Shown piece after piece: positions 18,150 to 26,077 of a stretch of 64,000 nucleotides of DNA. The translations under genes and the position numbers were made by a program. The stretch is taken from the NCBI GenBank assembly GCA_016715195.1, contig JADKBB010000003.1, positions 122,777-186,776 on the forward strand, read 5' to 3'. How positions within the stretch are numbered: the stretch's first letter is position 1; every line of letters starts with the position of its first letter. Source of the stretch: Candidatus Villigracilis proximus (lineage in GTDB: Bacteria; Chloroflexota; Anaerolineae; Anaerolineales; Villigracilaceae). The notes beneath the pieces were generated by a model. That model was not told the DNA's origin, did no database searches, and saw nothing but the letters and a program-made list of their open reading frames with translations.

Positions 18150-19400
18150 TTACTCCCCACCTTCCCCCTCATCCATCGAAATCCGATTCGCCCTGCCTAC
18201 CAAAAACATCGCAGGCAAAAGCAGGAAACCCGAAGTTGTGATCGCCGCAACCACGGAAAATAATTTCGCGACCAACCCAACGCTCGGCCCGCCGCCGATC
18301 TGTCCAATCGCATCCACCTGCCCCGCCATCGAATGCACCGTAGCACGGACATTCGAATCAAGTTTCTGATTCACCCATCCTGAATATAGCGGAGTGCTCA
18401 CAGCGCGGAAAATGTTGATAACGAGATACAAGCCCAACGTTAAAGGAAGAAGCGGGGAAATGGCAAAGCCGATCATCGCAACTGCAATGACACCCGTCAC
18501 GATAAACATCGCACGCCCAATCGCCAGCGGACTTCCAGAGTCGACGCGTTTTTCAACAAAGCGAACCGCGAGTATGGTCAACAGTGCAGCGGCGATGCGC
18601 AGCACGGCAAAGAAAGCCACTTGATTGTTTCCAAAAATAACTGGCAAGTCAAATGTGTCGAGCAAATGCTTGACCCATAAACGATCAAAGCCTTCACTGT
18701 ATAAGCCAAAGAATAAACCAACTCCAAGAATGGACATCAATCGCGGACGTGCGCGCACGGCTTTCAATCCCTCATTGAACGTGTGCCACATATGCTGCCA
18801 CGTGTTGCGGTCTTCCTTTGGCGCGGGATGAAACCCTGTTTCAGGCATGATAACGATCAACACCAACCCGATCGCGATCACACCCGCCGCGCCAAAAAGA
18901 ATCGGCAACGCAACATTATTTGCGCCGATAAAGATCGCAAGCGCCATACCGAGCAACGAAGCCACAAGCCCCACCTGTGTGGCACGCATAAAAAGTTTAT
19001 TGGCCGGTTCTTCGCCAACCTCATCAGAGATCCACGCCTGGGTTGCGCCGCTGGTAAATGTATAACCGAGTCCCCAGATCACTTGCGCGATCAAAATCGG
19101 CAGGAACATCGGGAAGAGTCCCTCCACCAGAAAACCAACGCCCATCAACAAATAACCGATGATGATCGAAGTCCGCCGTGAATATACATCTGCCACAATA
19201 CCGGTCGGCACTTCAAACAAAAACGCCGAAACCTCCAGCGTGGTGCCAACCAGCACAAGCTGCAAGGGAGTCAGCCCCGCCACAGTGGCTTCATAGAGTG
19301 ACATGGTCACGAACATCATTGAGAAAAAAGCCGAAGCCGTAAACTCGATGAACAGATAAACCTTTGATGCATCTACTTTTAAATGATTAAACATGGTCAC
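18150..19400 (-). CDS. MFS transporter
   Basis: 416 aa with about 12 membrane helices. The loop 2-3 motif reads GIVADVYSRRTSIIIGYLLMG (motif A, G-x3-D-x2-S-R-R) and the N-terminal half ends PETGFHPAPKEDRNTW at the central cytosolic loop. It is most like drug- or metabolite-efflux permeases of the DHA3-like group, but the substrate cannot be told. Start ATG 19400 has SD AAAAGGTGACC. The gene converges on fmdB and stands alone. Confidence 0.88.
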   Translation of the reverse strand: MTMFNHLKVDASKVYLFIEFTASAFFSMMFVTMSLYEATVAGLTPLQLVLVGTTLEVSAFLFEVPTGIVADVYSRRTSIIIGYLLMGVGFLVEGLFPMFLPILIAQVIWGLGYTFTSGATQAWISDEVGEEPANKLFMRATQVGLVASLLGMALAIFIGANNVALPILFGAAGVIAIGLVLIVIMPETGFHPAPKEDRNTWQHMWHTFNEGLKAVRARPRLMSILGVGLFFGLYSEGFDRLWVKHLLDTFDLPVIFGNNQVAFFAVLRIAAALLTILAVRFVEKRVDSGSPLAIGRAMFIVTGVIAVAMIGFAISPLLPLTLGLYLVINIFRAVSTPLYSGWVNQKLDSNVRATVHSMAGQVDAIGQIGGGPSVGLVAKLFSVVAAITTSGFLLLPAMFLVGRANRISMDEGEGGE

Positions 19401-19478
19401 CTTTTAAATAAAAACTGACAGGCCAATGGTCAGCCTGCCAGCACGAAAACTCACTTATTTTGCAAGCTCGAAGTCTTG

Positions 19479-20081
19479 TTAAATTTTCAACAGTTGATTC
19501 AAACGCTTCAAACTTTCCTGCGGATCATTAAACAGGACGCCCTTCATACCGACTTTTTCACAAGCCTCAATATTGACCGGCATATCATCGACGAAGACCG
19601 CTTCATCTGCTTTAACGTTGGCCTGCTTCAACGCGAGTTCATAGATCCCAGCGGACGGTTTGACCACACCTACTTCCGCCGAAATGACCACGGTCTCAAA
19701 CACATCGATCACATTCTCTTTGGTAATGAAGTCACGCAGTCCGCTCCAGGCATTGGAGATCAGCCCGGTGTGAAAATTTCCGCGCAACGAGCGGATGGTC
19801 TCAACAAGGGAGCGGTCAATCACGTCACCGCCGAAGAACATATCGCGAAAAGCCTGCATCTCAGATGCAGGCTGCTTAAATCTTTTCGCTATTTCGGCCC
19901 AATGCTTTTCTTCGGTGATCTCACCAAGAGAAGCGCGCCGCGCCGAGTCACTGCCAAAGACGGCCTTGTCGATTTCATCATAGTCCATGTTGAAACGCTC
20001 GGCCAGTTTCTGGCGCGGTGACTGGTATTCGGTGCGCATGATGACACCGCCAAAATCAAAAAAAATTGCACGGATCGCCAT
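19479..20081 (-). CDS. HAD-superfamily hydrolase (subfamily IA)
   Basis: 200 aa. Motif I is FFDFGGVIM (nucleophile Asp followed by a Gly-Gly variant), motif II GLISNAWSG, motif III Lys in VGVVKPSAGIYELAL, motif IV VFVDDMPVNIEAC. The helical cap is small. It probably cleaves a small phosphorylated metabolite or a haloacid; the GGV variant after the nucleophile is common in the YihX/acyl-phosphatase-like group. The ATG lies 12 nt after the stop of the upstream zinc-ribbon gene, suggesting an operon. Confidence 0.88.
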   Translation of the reverse strand: MAIRAIFFDFGGVIMRTEYQSPRQKLAERFNMDYDEIDKAVFGSDSARRASLGEITEEKHWAEIAKRFKQPASEMQAFRDMFFGGDVIDRSLVETIRSLRGNFHTGLISNAWSGLRDFITKENVIDVFETVVISAEVGVVKPSAGIYELALKQANVKADEAVFVDDMPVNIEACEKVGMKGVLFNDPQESLKRLNQLLKI

Positions 20082-20093
20082 GTCGCTTCGCGC

Positions 20094-20507
20094 CTACTTT
20101 TTCTTGGGCTTGGGGTCGGCGGTTTTGGTGGTCTTGACGGCCGGCTTCTTGGCGGCCGGAGCTTTCGCAGCAGCGGGTTTCTTTGCCGCCTTTTCAGCAG
20201 GTTTCTTCACAGCTGCCTTTTTCTCAACTGCGGCTTTGGCAGCTTTTGAGATCGGCTCGGTTTTAAGAAATGCCGTGGATGGAACCTCCTCTTTTGGCGG
20301 ATTTGCAGCCAGTTGTTTGGCGGCATCCTGCCAATTGGGGAAGAACAATTCCATTCGCTGGCGCGAAATGGAATTGGCGCGACGGCAGCGCGGACAATGT
20401 GCATCGTAGTGATTCTGATGCTTTTCGTTCATCGTAACGATTGCGCCCAACATTTCGGCGCGGGGAAGAGTGAACGGGGTCTGACAATAGATACAACGCA
20501 GGTTCAT
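20094..20507 (-). CDS. Zinc-ribbon protein with Lys/Ala-rich (histone H1-like) tail
   Basis: 137 aa. Residues 1-45 hold two CxxC pairs (LRCIYCQTPF and AHCPRCRRANSI) that can form one zinc site. Residues 80-137 are almost entirely Lys, Ala and Pro (KKAAVKKPAEKAAKKPAAAK), a low-complexity basic tail like that of bacterial H1-like DNA-binding proteins. ATG 20507 has AAAGGA 9 nt upstream; an upstream in-frame extension has no SD and is rejected. It probably binds nucleic acid. Co-oriented with the HAD gene 12 nt downstream. Confidence 0.75.
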   Translation of the reverse strand: MNLRCIYCQTPFTLPRAEMLGAIVTMNEKHQNHYDAHCPRCRRANSISRQRMELFFPNWQDAAKQLAANPPKEEVPSTAFLKTEPISKAAKAAVEKKAAVKKPAEKAAKKPAAAKAPAAKKPAVKTTKTADPKPKKK

Positions 20508-20584
20508 AAAAGTATCCTTTCCTGGATAGCGGGTATGGATTGATTCTACACTGATTTGCCCCGCCATGCCGAACCAACTTCATA

Positions 20585-21565
20585 TTATTCCAGATTTCGG
20601 CCCGGGCGGAGTTCTTTTTCGTAGGTGACAAATTCACTCGCAATATACATCCCAGCCCGCTGATACAGACGTGTGGCGCCCGTCGGGTTGGAGGCATCGA
20701 CACCGAGGCCAACGGTGGGGTTACCGCGCCGGTAAAACTCGCCAAAAGAGTGCTGGAGCATGGCGAGGCCAAGTCCCTTTTTGCGCCACGGCCGGCGGAC
20801 TCCCAACGAGCGGACCCAGCCAATTCCCATGCGAAAACGGTTCAAGGAGAAGCCGGCAATTTCATCCCCGTCCCAGGCGATGACCCAGAGTGAAGGGTCA
20901 AATTCCGGGTCATCAAACCGGCTGTGGACAAACTCTTCGTAGCTCGCATCGTGACTTCCCCAGTGGTCACGGAAGGCTTCGTTATTGGCCTGCCAGACAG
21001 CGATCGCGTGTTCATCTTTCACAAACGGACGCAGTTCGATACCTTCCGGCCACGTCACCGCGGGCGGCGCTTCGGGTAATTTAATTTCCATGCGCCAGTG
21101 ATAGCGGATCGAGGAATACCCTTCTGCTTGATGCAGGGCGTGACCCTCAACATCTTTATTGTCCATCGTGCTGCGGATAAAAACGCGCAGATCAGGTTCA
21201 GCGAGAGGAATTTCCGCCAAAGCCCGTTCCCCTGCTTTTCGCAATAACGATGTGCCAACACCAAGCCCTTTAAAGTCCGGGTGTACATATCCATCGGTCT
21301 GCAATTCAGCGTGGGCTTTTTCATTAAAGAATTCTTCAAAGCCAACGATGCGTCCGTCTTTTGTTTCGATGAGAAAAGCATCCGTCTCCAAATTAAAGCC
21401 GGCGGTCTCCCATTCGTTTTTCAGTTCGTCAGGTGTAATAGCTACAGATGTATCACCATCTGCTTCACACACATCGTAGATCAACTGTGCCACAGCGTTG
21501 ATATCTGTCCATCGGACAGTCCGCAGGCTGAGGCTTGAGTCAAGATGCGGTTCTTTATTCATCAT
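20585..21565 (-). CDS. Tandem-domain GNAT acetyltransferase
   Basis: 326 aa with two GNAT domains. The first (about 10-160) has GYVHPDFKGLGVGTSLLRKAGERAL as the acetyl-CoA loop; the second (about 170-320) has LGVRRPWRKKGLGLAMLQHSFGEFY and the ending TRLYQRAGM. Two-domain enzymes of this sort resemble mycothiol synthase-like or Eis-like acetyltransferases, but the substrate is unknown. SD GGAAAGGA precedes ATG 21565. It is the last of a run of minus-strand GNAT genes. Confidence 0.88.
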   Translation of the reverse strand: MMNKEPHLDSSLSLRTVRWTDINAVAQLIYDVCEADGDTSVAITPDELKNEWETAGFNLETDAFLIETKDGRIVGFEEFFNEKAHAELQTDGYVHPDFKGLGVGTSLLRKAGERALAEIPLAEPDLRVFIRSTMDNKDVEGHALHQAEGYSSIRYHWRMEIKLPEAPPAVTWPEGIELRPFVKDEHAIAVWQANNEAFRDHWGSHDASYEEFVHSRFDDPEFDPSLWVIAWDGDEIAGFSLNRFRMGIGWVRSLGVRRPWRKKGLGLAMLQHSFGEFYRRGNPTVGLGVDASNPTGATRLYQRAGMYIASEFVTYEKELRPGRNLE

Positions 21566-21586
21566 GATATTTTTCCTTTCCGCTTT

Positions 21587-21823
21587 TTATTTATGCTTTT
21601 TGGTTGAGTGCGGATGTTTGTTCTTTGTTTGAATATGGATAAACGTGCGCTGATCAAACTCTGAAAGGTGAAGTTGATCACGCAGCCATCTGCCGGCATC
21701 GAACGCCATGCCTTTTGGAGAAACATTTCCAATGGCAGGTTTGGTTATAGCCTTTGGGTCCACGGTACGTGCGGTTGTGGATATATCCAAAGGATTTGGG
21801 TCAAGGTTTATTTTTTGTATCAT
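21587..21823 (-). CDS. Small uncharacterised protein co-translated with a GNAT gene
   Basis: 78 aa. Its ATG overlaps the stop of the preceding GNAT gene (ATGA) and GGAG lies 11 nt upstream. The sequence begins MIQKINLDPNPLDISTTAR, carries NVSPKGMAFDAGRWLRDQL in the middle, and ends in a His/Lys-rich tail. I recognise no family. The opening (M-x-K-I-N-L-x-P) resembles that of the 27-residue peptide at 23651 (M-N-K-L-N-I-A-P), which may be chance. Position between GNAT genes makes it a possible substrate or partner. Confidence 0.5.
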   Translation of the reverse strand: MIQKINLDPNPLDISTTARTVDPKAITKPAIGNVSPKGMAFDAGRWLRDQLHLSEFDQRTFIHIQTKNKHPHSTKKHK

Positions 21824-22380
21824 GGATTCATCTCCATCCATTCTTCACGCAAAATGCCCATGTAGAACATATCCCAGCGTTTGCCGTTGCGCAGCAGCGC
21901 ATTGCGCATCCGCCCTTCGTGACGGAACCCCGTCTTTTCATAAGAGCGGATGGCGCGCGGGTTGTACTCAAAAACATTGAGCGTCACACGGCGCAGATTT
22001 AACTCGGTAAAGGCAAAACGCAAAATGATCTTCATTGCGTCTGAGCCATAACCTTTGCTCCAATCGTTGCGATTGCCGATTCCAATTCCAACAAAGGCAT
22101 CGCGCGGTGTCCAATTGTTCACAACGAAAAGGCCGATATCGCCAAGCAGGCGGTTGTCCTCCAGTGCGCGGATCGCAAAATACGGCGCGTTAGGAAGAGC
22201 CTCGCTGGTCTCCTTTTCAAAAAAACTTGAGATGGATTTTGCAGAGCGCAGCGAGACCATACGCGCATCGAGAAAACGGGTGAATTCAGAATCCCGATTC
22301 CAAACAGCATAGGCCTTGCCGAGTTCTTCATGATCCACAGCAGAAAGGCGCACAAGCTCACCTTTGAAGATGTCTTTCAT
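21820..22380 (-). CDS. GNAT acetyltransferase, RimJ/RimL type (third of cluster)
   Basis: 186 aa. Core motif NRNDWSKGYGSDAMKIILRFAF (acetyl-CoA loop, about residue 105) and ending YEKTGFRHEGRMRNALLRNGKRWDMFYMGILREEW are typical of RimJ/RimL N-acetyltransferases. It is a close paralogue of the next gene upstream; both start MKDI(F/Y)(K/R)G. ATG 22380 lies inside the 3' end of that gene (23-nt overlap), so they are translationally coupled. A longer N-terminal frame is rejected because it duplicates the neighbour's coding region. Confidence 0.88.
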   Translation of the reverse strand: MKDIFKGELVRLSAVDHEELGKAYAVWNRDSEFTRFLDARMVSLRSAKSISSFFEKETSEALPNAPYFAIRALEDNRLLGDIGLFVVNNWTPRDAFVGIGIGNRNDWSKGYGSDAMKIILRFAFTELNLRRVTLNVFEYNPRAIRSYEKTGFRHEGRMRNALLRNGKRWDMFYMGILREEWMEMNP

Positions 22381-22939
22381 TTGACGCTGCTTGCGCGGCA
22401 AGCCACTCTTCGCGCAGAATTCCCATCCACAGGCTGTCAAACCGCACGCCATCACGCAAACCTTCTCCGCGCATACGGCCTTCGAGTTTAAAACCAACCT
22501 TTTCATAAGACTTCAACGCGCGTTCATTGTAGGCGTGCAGCCCAAGCGAAATGCGGCGCAGGTTCAACTCAATGAATCCGTATTGCACAGCCAAACGCAT
22601 CGCATCTGTGCCATAGCCCCTGCCCCAATAATCGCGCTCGCCGATCGAAATTCCCAGCCATGTATCTGAATGAGTCCATGAGCTGATCCACAGCCCCACG
22701 CCGCCGATCAATGTATCATCGGCCAAAGTGCGGATGGAAAACCGAAACGACTTGGTATTATTTTCAGCGCGCTTTTCAAGAGTTTCCTTGATCTTTTTTT
22801 CAGACCACAACTGGGCCGGATCGCTATCTGCGAGACGATGCTGTTCTGTATCACGATCCCATTTGGAATAAGCCTTCGCCATCACTTCCGGCGAATCATC
22901 ACACAGGCGGACAAGGGTTCCGCGATAAATATCTTTCAT
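22358..22939 (-). CDS. GNAT acetyltransferase, RimJ/RimL type (second of cluster)
   Basis: 193 aa. Acetyl-CoA loop GERDYWGRGYGTDAMRLAVQYGF, then ELNLRRISLGLHAYNERALKSYEKVGF and LWMGILREEW. SD AAGGGGG precedes ATG 22939. It follows the first GNAT gene by 10 nt and overlaps the next by 23. Target could be a protein N-terminus, an antibiotic or a small amine; sequence alone does not decide. Confidence 0.88.
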   Translation of the reverse strand: MKDIYRGTLVRLCDDSPEVMAKAYSKWDRDTEQHRLADSDPAQLWSEKKIKETLEKRAENNTKSFRFSIRTLADDTLIGGVGLWISSWTHSDTWLGISIGERDYWGRGYGTDAMRLAVQYGFIELNLRRISLGLHAYNERALKSYEKVGFKLEGRMRGEGLRDGVRFDSLWMGILREEWLAAQAASNERHLQR

Positions 22940-22949
22940 CGCATCCCCC

Positions 22950-23528
22950 TTAACCTTTTGCCTGCTCCCGCCATTCGGCATTTAACAAGCCGAAAGAGAC
23001 GAGATCCCAAAGTTGACCATCGCGGTTCATGGCCTGGCGCCTGCGGATCTCCTCCACAAAACCAAACTTCTGGAAGAGATGGAGCGCGCCTTCGTTATAA
23101 GTCGGCACCACCGCAGTGACTCGGTAGAGATTCAATTCACTGAATGCATATCGCAACAGCATACTCAACGCCTGCGAGCCATAACCTTTACGGCGGTCTT
23201 CCGCTGCGCCAATGCCGAGGCGCAGAAAACCGTTGCCATTCGTCCAGTCGATCCACTCCACGAGCGCCTTGCCGATCAGCCGGTCATCTTCGCGGGCGCG
23301 GATGGTGAAGTAGAACAAATTCTTATCCTCGTCCATTTCCTTTTCGATGGCTTCGTATTGTTTCTTAACCATCGCAGGTGAAAGCGGACGGGCGGGTTTT
23401 AAGTCCAACAGGCGCATGAATTCGGCGTCATGCGTCCATTTGGATTCGATATCGGGATGCGTTTCGTGGTCGATCGGCCCAAAACGGACATCCTGTGCTT
23501 CGAATAACTGAGTTTGTATATCTAACAT
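22950..23528 (-). CDS. GNAT acetyltransferase, RimJ/RimL type (first of cluster)
   Basis: 192 aa. Acetyl-CoA loop GAAEDRRKGYGSQALSMLLRYAF, then LNLYRVTAVVPTYNEGALHLFQKFGF. It is more distant from the two GNATs downstream but shares their C-terminal GLLNAEW pattern. ATG 23528 has a strong SD (GGAGGAAATC) that begins immediately after a terminator T-tract. Expression should therefore depend on read-through of the two terminators at 23541 and 23590. Confidence 0.88.
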   Translation of the reverse strand: MLDIQTQLFEAQDVRFGPIDHETHPDIESKWTHDAEFMRLLDLKPARPLSPAMVKKQYEAIEKEMDEDKNLFYFTIRAREDDRLIGKALVEWIDWTNGNGFLRLGIGAAEDRRKGYGSQALSMLLRYAFSELNLYRVTAVVPTYNEGALHLFQKFGFVEEIRRRQAMNRDGQLWDLVSFGLLNAEWREQAKG

Positions 23529-23540
23529 GATTTCCTCCAA

Positions 23541-23580
23541 AACAAAAAAAACGGCCACAGGTCATTGACCCATAGCCGCC
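23541..23580 (-). terminator. Terminator T2 directly before the first GNAT gene
   Basis: Imperfect stem GGCTATGGGTCA / TGACCTGTGGCC followed by a T8 run, ending at the SD of the GNAT gene. Its 3' arm shares GTGGCCGT with terminator T1, so arms of T1 and T2 could pair in alternative structures. Confidence 0.7.
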
Positions 23581-23589
23581 AGGGAGATA

Positions 23590-23632
23590 TTAAATAAAAA
23601 CGGCCACGGGTCCGCATGAGCGCCGTGGCCGT
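23590..23632 (-). terminator. Terminator T1 just after the 27-codon leader ORF
   Basis: Perfect 10-bp stem ACGGCCACGG / CCGTGGCCGT with a 13-nt loop and TTTTATTT after it. It begins 18 nt beyond the leader ORF stop codon, close enough for a stalled ribosome to affect folding. Confidence 0.8.
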
Positions 23633-23650
23633 ATGACAACAAATAAAAGT

Positions 23651-23734
23651 CTAACGGGGAACAGGCGCACTGCGAGAATCAAAATCAGCGTTGCTGACAA
23701 ATGATGGAGCGATGTTTAACTTATTCATGATCAT
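23651..23734 (-). CDS. 27-residue leader peptide ORF upstream of the GNAT cluster
   Basis: Starts ATG ATC ATG with a near-perfect SD (AAAAAGGAGG, 9 nt spacing). The peptide opens MIMNKLNIAPSF, ends SRSAPVPR and stops at TAG. It is too short for usual gene callers. It lies about 40 nt after a good promoter and 18 nt before a strong terminator, with a second terminator before the GNAT gene. This is the arrangement of ribosome-mediated attenuation leaders for antibiotic-resistance or amino-acid genes. A small secreted or modified peptide is the alternative. No codon run points to an amino acid signal. Confidence 0.6.
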   Translation of the reverse strand: MIMNKLNIAPSFVSNADFDSRSAPVPR

Positions 23735-23782
23735 TGGCGTGCGCCTCCTTTTTGTTAGATTTGCTTTCTTCAAGCGACAACG

Positions 23783-23812
23783 AGTTTATCACGCATGGGA
23801 AAAACTCGTCAA
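23783..23812 (-). promoter_or_regulatory. Promoter of the leader/GNAT operon
   Basis: -35 TTGACG and -10 TAAACT with an 18-bp spacer, plus a TG one base before the -10 (extended -10). The predicted start is about 40 nt before the leader ATG. Confidence 0.6.
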
Positions 23813-23909
23813 GGAATTTTTTCAACTTGCAATTAGTACTCAAGGGTCAGACCTGTTTTCCGCACAGACAACAACTTGGTAGATATAACTCAAAAAAGAG
23901 GAAAATAAA

Positions 23910-24347
23910 ATGGTTGCCTGGAAAACAGAAACTAACTTCAATGATGTGCAAACCGCCCTGATTATTTCAAAGGATGCAGAGATGATCTCTGTTTGGGAAA
24001 CACTTTTTCAACAAAAGAATTGCCATGTGGTCAGTGAGGCCACACCACATAGCGCCCTGCAAACTGCACACCTGCTTGCCCCTTCACTGATCGTGCTTGA
24101 ACTTGACCTGCCTCATACTGAACTGCTCATTCTTTGTATGAAACTTCGTTCCATGACACAAGGCACCTTATTACTGCTCGTCCCGAGAGGGAATGAACAG
24201 GAAATGATCCGGTACCATAACGCGGGCGCGGATGAGTGCATCAGCACTCCCATCAGCCCAATGGCCTTGCTGATCAAATCCATGGCATGGCTGATGCGGC
24301 AGGAATGGACTGCGCCTCAGGCACAGTCCACAAATATATATGTTTAG
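23910..24347 (+). CDS. Stand-alone receiver-like domain protein, atypical
   Basis: 145 aa. The order of strands and helices fits a response-regulator receiver domain (TALIISKDAEMISVWETLF, SLIVLELDLPHTELL, GTLLLLVPRGN, NAGADECISTPISPMALL). Asp66 in LELDLPH sits at the phosphoacceptor position. The usual acidic pair near the N-terminus is SKD, and the conserved Lys of the KP motif is Thr (STPI). Phosphotransfer is therefore doubtful. There is no output domain and no kinase nearby. SD GAGG precedes ATG 23910; a strong terminator follows. Confidence 0.7.
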   Translation: MVAWKTETNFNDVQTALIISKDAEMISVWETLFQQKNCHVVSEATPHSALQTAHLLAPSLIVLELDLPHTELLILCMKLRSMTQGTLLLLVPRGNEQEMIRYHNAGADECISTPISPMALLIKSMAWLMRQEWTAPQAQSTNIYV

Positions 24348-24374
24348 ATTCTCTACTCTGGTAGAGATGGGTAA

Positions 24375-24411
24375 CACAAAAACGGCGGACAAGGTGTCCG
24401 CCGTTTTTGTG
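24375..24411. terminator. Strong bidirectional terminator
   Basis: 16-bp stem CACAAAAACGGCGGAC / GTCCGCCGTTTTTGTG, short loop, A and T runs on both sides. It separates the receiver gene from the convergent lipoprotein gene. Confidence 0.9.
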
Positions 24412-24412
24412 T

Positions 24413-25438
24413 TTAGGGGGTGCCGGTCAAGATGCGGCCTGCCAGCAGGCTATCGAGAGTCTCTTGTGCGAGGCGAAGTCTTCCGGGGGTGAGCAGGCTT
24501 GGGTCCACATCTGCAAGCCCGAGCGGAGATTGAACGTTGATTCCGCCCTGCCCCGCACTCAAAGTAGGCCAGGCAGTCTGAATCGCCTTGATCGTATCCG
24601 GGCTGATCGTCGCCACCCAGCCACCAGGACGCGGCACCGGCATCGAGGTTCCGATCAACAGCACACCCTGTGTACCTACATAGGAAAGAAATTCATCATT
24701 CGCCACTGAAGAATAAATATAAAGCGCATCCACATCGCGGTCATTGATCAACACATTGGCATAGGCGCCATAACTTGCAGTTTTTTCGTCTGCGGGAATT
24801 TCTATAAATTGGGGATAGCCAATCGGGTCAATATAAAAAGTGCGGCATAACCCGCAATAATATGTTTTTCCATTCACGAAAGCATTGTAGGCACGCTGGG
24901 CATCCCCGTTATCTTTAGGAATGACCATGCCGATATGATATTCCTCCACCAGCATGGAAAGAATATATCCGGCGAGGAAGGCAGGCAATTCCACTTGAGA
25001 GTCTCCAGCCAGCACACTTAAATTTCCACCAGCCGTCAGGTTGGGAATATTCACTGCGAGAAATTGCACACCCGGAGCAGTTGGCGCAAGAGATACCAGA
25101 CCAGGGTCGGGCGGAAAAACGATGACTACTTTTAAAGTGGGGTCGGTCAAATCGGCAGATGTTAGCGCATTGCGCACCTGAAACCGAAAACCGGATTGCA
25201 GCGCAAGGTCATATACGGTCTTTTGATACAGATCAGATGAAGCCTTATCCAACTCTGCGGGAAGAACCAGGATCGCCAGCGGGGTATCTGGTGTTGGGAT
25301 CATGGTCGGCGGGGGCAGCGGCGTATGAGACGGCGCAACAGTAGGAGGCGCGATCTCAGTCGGTGAACCGCCGCCGCAGGCGCTTAGTATAGCGATACTT
25401 AATATCGCGAAGAAGAAATGTTTAACACGCAAGGTCAT
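24413..25438 (-). CDS. Lipoprotein resembling BMP/PnrA-type substrate-binding proteins
   Basis: 341 aa. Signal peptide with lipobox LSACGGG, then a Pro/Thr-rich tether. The body (about 55-335) has a periplasmic-binding-protein-like pattern: LAILVLPAELDKASSDLYQ, VVIVFPPDPGLVSL, FLAVNIPN, AFLAGYILSMLVEEYHIGMVIPKDNGDAQRAYNAF, YCGLCRTFYID. The AGY-x-A plus IGxV-x-x-x-D layout is like Basic Membrane Protein (PnrA) family proteins that bind nucleosides or other solutes. No permease or ATPase is adjacent. A TATAAT about 40 nt upstream of ATG 25438 may be its -10. Family call is moderate. Confidence 0.65.
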   Translation of the reverse strand: MTLRVKHFFFAILSIAILSACGGGSPTEIAPPTVAPSHTPLPPPTMIPTPDTPLAILVLPAELDKASSDLYQKTVYDLALQSGFRFQVRNALTSADLTDPTLKVVIVFPPDPGLVSLAPTAPGVQFLAVNIPNLTAGGNLSVLAGDSQVELPAFLAGYILSMLVEEYHIGMVIPKDNGDAQRAYNAFVNGKTYYCGLCRTFYIDPIGYPQFIEIPADEKTASYGAYANVLINDRDVDALYIYSSVANDEFLSYVGTQGVLLIGTSMPVPRPGGWVATISPDTIKAIQTAWPTLSAGQGGINVQSPLGLADVDPSLLTPGRLRLAQETLDSLLAGRILTGTP

Positions 25439-25533
25439 ACTCCAGAAATTAAGGATGTTCGAATAAGAGAATTATACTGCCTGATTTGGAGAATGCTGAC
25501 CGGCGGAAAACCAACAACTCATCTGCTTAAATA

Positions 25534-25564
25534 CAAAGAGACGCACCGTATTGTGCGCCTCTTG
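25534..25564 (-). terminator. Terminator after hsp20
   Basis: Stem AAGAGGCGCAC / GTGCGTCTCTT in the minus-strand sense with a 6-nt loop and TTTGTATTT after it, 14 nt past the hsp20 stop. Confidence 0.65.
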
Positions 25565-25577
25565 CAAACTTACACTA

Positions 25578-25967
25578 TTAATTGACCGAAATATTAATGC
25601 GCTTCGGCTTTGCAGATTCGGCCTTGGGCAGGTTGAGGGTCAGCACACCATCAGTGATCTTCGCCTCCACTTTGTCTGCCTGGATCTCTGAGGGCATCCG
25701 CAGGTCGCGACGGAAGGAGCCACGCGGAAGCTCGTTCAATAAATATTCAGTGTCTACTGACGGGTATTCGCCTTCAATGCTGACCACATTTTCAAGCACT
25801 TGAATGTTCAGCGCTTCGGCTTTCAAACCTGGAACCAGCGCAGAAAGCACATAGGCATCATCTTCTTCACGAATATTGACGCCCAAAGAAAACTGACGGG
25901 GTTGGGCTGCTGCAACTGCACGGCGGGCTATACGACGGAACGGATAAGATTGAATATAGAGTGTCAT
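25578..25967 (-). CDS. Small heat-shock protein (Hsp20/alpha-crystallin)
   Basis: 129 aa. The alpha-crystallin domain spans about 28-125: FSLGVNIREEDDAYVLSALVPGL, EYPSVDTEYLLNELPRGSFRRDLRMP, and the end motif DGVLTLNLPKAES before KPKRINISV. It is an ATP-independent holdase. ATG 25967 has SD AAGGAGATAAAA; an upstream in-frame extension is rejected. The N-terminal arm is short (about 27 residues) and Arg-rich (FRRIARRAV). Confidence 0.93.
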   Translation of the reverse strand: MTLYIQSYPFRRIARRAVAAAQPRQFSLGVNIREEDDAYVLSALVPGLKAEALNIQVLENVVSIEGEYPSVDTEYLLNELPRGSFRRDLRMPSEIQADKVEAKITDGVLTLNLPKAESAKPKRINISVN

Positions 25968-26065
25968 TTTTATCTCCTTGTTGTTTATCAATGACGCAAT
26001 ATTAAGCCCTGAATATAAGAAAAAAAATAACAACGGGTAGATTTTTTATAAGAAAAATTCATGGG

Positions 26066-26071
26066 TATAAT
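26066..26071 (+). promoter_or_regulatory. -10 element of leaderless M23-peptidase gene
   Basis: TATAAT, CCTTCA (6 nt), then ATG 26078. GGG precedes the hexamer as at yqeY. Confidence 0.55.
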
Positions 26072-26077
26072 CCTTCA

